Part shown: piece after piece, positions 63,001 through 64,000 of the stretch
How positions within the stretch are numbered: position 1 is the first letter of the stretch
Layout of the letters: the number at the start of each line of letters is the position of its first letter
Assembly (NCBI GenBank): GCA_021292165.1
Contig: CM037876.1
Location: 35,919,075-35,983,074 of the forward strand
Source of the DNA: Shinisaurus crocodilurus
Taxonomy: Eukaryota > Chordata > Lepidosauria > Squamata > Shinisauridae
Reading direction: 5' to 3'
DNA: 64,000 nucleotides
Notes under the pieces: generated by a model
What the model was told of the DNA's origin: nothing
Seen by the model: only the letters and a program-made list of their open reading frames with translations
Databases searched by the model: none
Position numbers and translations under genes: made by a program

Positions 63001-63190
63001 AGCTCTGGCCCATGAACGATCTAAATGGAGGTTGGCCTTTCACAAAGGTTCCATGGACTTTGAAGAAGCCCGAGTGCAAGGTGAAAGGGAGAAACGTGCT
63101 AAGCGAAAAGCACGTCAAATGAATCCTTTACAGGACCATCTTCTATCTGGTAACCCTGTGTCCTCACTGTGGGAAGCTGTGTGGATCTAG
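60041..63190 (+). CDS. LINE endonuclease and reverse transcriptase
   Basis: The protein would nick target DNA and reverse-transcribe the element RNA there. The open frame runs from about 59990 to 63190. An APE-type endonuclease covers roughly residues 1-245, with TWN at 5-7, ETR at 43-45, GDFNARVG near 155-162 and TDHRL near 250. Reverse transcriptase follows, with SGPDGIPAE, FRPSRGT, FIDLAKAFDTVDR, SGVKQGCVIAPTLF and YADD at 746-749. The C-terminal part is basic. There is no in-frame AUG before residue 241: the listed start is a TTG, and an in-frame stop lies at 59987. The AUG may have been lost or initiation may be unusual. The final codons are out of frame with the finger. Confidence 0.88.
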   Translation: MNFGTWNIRTLLDNIDSERPERRTAIIARELRRFKIDIAALQETRRAGEGQLKEEKGGYTFFWKGLPEQDRRIHGVGVAIKNELVNSLSEVPTGINERLITLRLKLANNQQVTILSAYAPTLDADDDIKESFYSQLDTLLSEIPKEDKIILLGDFNARVGRDFDLWPETIGKNGVGNSNPNGLLLLSICAEHNLTITNTLFRQKNKFKTSWQHPRSKHWHLLDYVIVRVRDRRDVLLTRAMVSADDCWTDHRLIRSTMVINIAPQRRLQGRKPRRKMNIQVLQDPIKQTRLQSLLKEHLPTEPPDNIEDHWSKLKTSITAACEQTIGYETKKHQDWFDENDNEIKYIIDQKRKAFQIWQNDINCAAKKKTYSSAKAEVQRRTRELKNAWWKKKAEEIQQLAESHDARGFFKATRAIYGPKTYGTNPLQSKDGTKLLKDKESIALRWKEHYYDLLNRKSKVDNKIFSQIPQKQIKEELAILPTLDEVKKAINQMKNNKASGPDGIPAEIFKEGGPELVQHLHKLIEKIWIREEIPEDFRDAIIITLFKKGDRTDCGNYRGISLLATAGKIFARILANRLLSISEEILPETQYGFRPSRGTVDMIFTARQLQEKCREQNQPLYMAFIDLAKAFDTVDRTALWTILMKIGCPNKFVNILRLLHDNMTATVLDNNGSHGAPFKVGSGVKQGCVIAPTLFAIFIAMVLHLVKGKLPTGVGIIYRTDGKLFNLSRLKAKSKVITTSVVELQYADDNVVSAHSEDDLQTILNAFAEAYEKLGLSLNIKKTKVLHQQVQANPLVMPSIQLGGTILENVDHFLYLGSYLSVTANIDSEIQHRLSSASAAFSRMKHRVFEDRDICKKTKTLVYEAIVLPTLLYACETWTIYKRHFQLLERFHQRCLRKILQITWEDRRTNVSVLEEAKTTSIEKTILQRQLQWTGHVVRMPDCRLPKQLLYSQLKDGKRNIGGQYKRFKDVHKANLKKCNINIENWEALAHERSKWRLAFHKGSMDFEEARVQGEREKRAKRKARQMNPLQDHLLSGNPVSSLWEAVWI

Positions 63191-63227
63191 AATTGGCCTC
63201 CACAGTCACTTACGGACCCATCGCTAG
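63159..63227 (+). pseudogene. LINE C-terminal C2H2 zinc finger in a shifted frame
   Basis: In the +1 frame the sequence reads CPHCGKLCGSRIGLHSHL followed by RTHR and a stop. The C..C..H..H spacing is that of a classical zinc finger, and fingers of this kind end related LINE proteins. The main frame stops at 63190, so a single indel has separated the finger from the protein. Confidence 0.75.
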
Positions 63228-63804
63228 AGTCTACACAATCTTCTTTAGAATTTCCTCCTTTTATCCCGGAAGACAATCTTACTCGGTCACGAGTGATCGC
63301 CTGAAAGGCCCCAGTTTAAAGCACTAATATTCACACAATTTAGATGTAAATAAACACTTAAACTGGAATAATCTTACAGAATTTAACTAACTTGAATTAA
63401 ATTAAAACAAACAGTACAATCCATTCTCGGTCTGTTCCCTTCCTGCTTACAGGGTCCATGGGCAAAATCGCAGATAAGCTAAATAGGTTGTGGGAGGAGG
63501 CAGGGGAATTTGTTATGCAGGCAGGGGAATCTGCATAACAAAGCAGGGCTCTGCATAACAAAGTAACAAGCCCTGATGGCTAAGTGTTTGCTGGACTGTC
63601 CTGGCAAAGGCAAATTCAGGGCAATTCATTAGCACTGAAGACCTTTCCTCCAGCAGATGATGAGAGCAGGAGTGGTCTGGCGCTTTCGTGACAGGGCATG
63701 GCAAGATGCCGTGTTCAACATTATTACAACCAAGCTAATGAAGTCAAAGATTACTTTGATTCTGTCCTTGAAGTAGATATTGATGATAATGATTTTTATG
63801 ACTA

Positions 63805-64000
63805 CAGTAATACCTTGGATTGCAATTAACTTGGTTTGAGAGCGTTTTGCAAGACAAGCAAATTTTTAAATATTTATTTATTTATTTTTACTTGATATAC
63901 AAGCAACGTCTTGCAATACAAGTACAGTAGTACGGCTTAAATTAAAAATCTCTGTGCAAATTTTTTGGGGGGGATTTTGTTTTGATATAAGAGTGTTTTG
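63805..64000. mobile_element. Tigger-like MITE, cut by the window end
   Basis: It starts CAGTAATACCTTGGATTGC after TA at 63803-63804. The body matches 15707-15954 in inverted orientation, including CGTCTTGCAATACAAG. The right terminus lies beyond the window. Confidence 0.75.

Larger units (their letters stand above)
59918..63303 (+). mobile_element. Full-length APE-type LINE with 8-bp TSD
   Basis: The boundaries come from comparison with the uninterrupted X copy, with AAAGGCCC duplicated at 59910-59917 and 63304-63311. The 3.39-kb element has a 5' leader of about 120 nt, one long endonuclease/reverse-transcriptase frame, a C2H2 finger in a shifted frame and a short 3' UTR without a poly(A) tail. 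Clade placement is uncertain; RTE- or Ingi/Vingi-related families are candidates. Confidence 0.88.
59321..63612. mobile_element. X-family DNA transposon split by the LINE
   Basis: It starts CATACCCTCCAACATTTCAC at 59321. The left 0.6 kb and right 0.3 kb match the uninterrupted copy at 50948-51840 in opposite orientation. The right terminal repeat has decayed, so its end is approximate. Confidence 0.75.

Noticed and set aside
30000..64000. ETNPPL, the expected neighbour of OSTC
   Set aside because: No translated segment resembled it; it is probably beyond the window or relocated.

Overview
The window looks like nuclear DNA from a squamate reptile, most likely a lizard; the species cannot be fixed from the sequence. 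Two spliced vertebrate housekeeping genes sit on the + strand. RPL34 (60S ribosomal protein eL34) has a non-coding first exon at about 10438-10474 and coding exons from 12575 to 17350, giving 117 aa. OSTC (oligosaccharyltransferase subunit) has four coding exons from 24428 to 28841, giving 149 aa. The order RPL34 then OSTC matches other vertebrates. I recognise no further host gene; ETNPPL, expected next by mammalian synteny, was not seen.

Almost everything else is transposon-derived. 1-10300 holds hAT-like miniature elements with exact 8-bp target duplications, a 5S-rRNA-derived SINE, a possible retroviral LTR, CORE-SINE and CR1 pieces, a mariner-type palindromic MITE and a Penelope-like GIY-YIG remnant. 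The RPL34 introns carry a 1.28-kb Tigger-like foldback, a second small Tigger-like MITE and an L2 LINE 3' end. 17400-24200 and 30000-39900 contain L2 and CR1 remnants, SINEs, foldback MITEs and a decayed Tc1 transposase.

Two large, nearly intact retrotransposons dominate the right half. The first (40083-46879, - strand) is a Ty3/gypsy LTR element with two LTRs that look identical. Its integrase lies upstream of reverse transcriptase/RNase H, the Gmr1-type order, and its Gag has a SCAN-like capsid region. Its coding region is broken at two points. The second (59918-63303, + strand) is an APE-type LINE with one long endonuclease/reverse-transcriptase frame and a C-terminal C2H2 finger in a shifted frame. 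Each has landed inside an older DNA transposon whose uninterrupted sister copies are also in the window, so the pre-insertion sites can be read.

The most useful material for follow-up is the Gmr1-like element, the complete LINE with its readable empty site, a palindromic GC-rich module shared by different miniature elements, an unclassified 0.7-kb foldback at 53901-54609, and a 40-bp inverted copy inside a SINE tail. All repeat-family names rest on visual comparison and remembered family hallmarks; no database search was possible.
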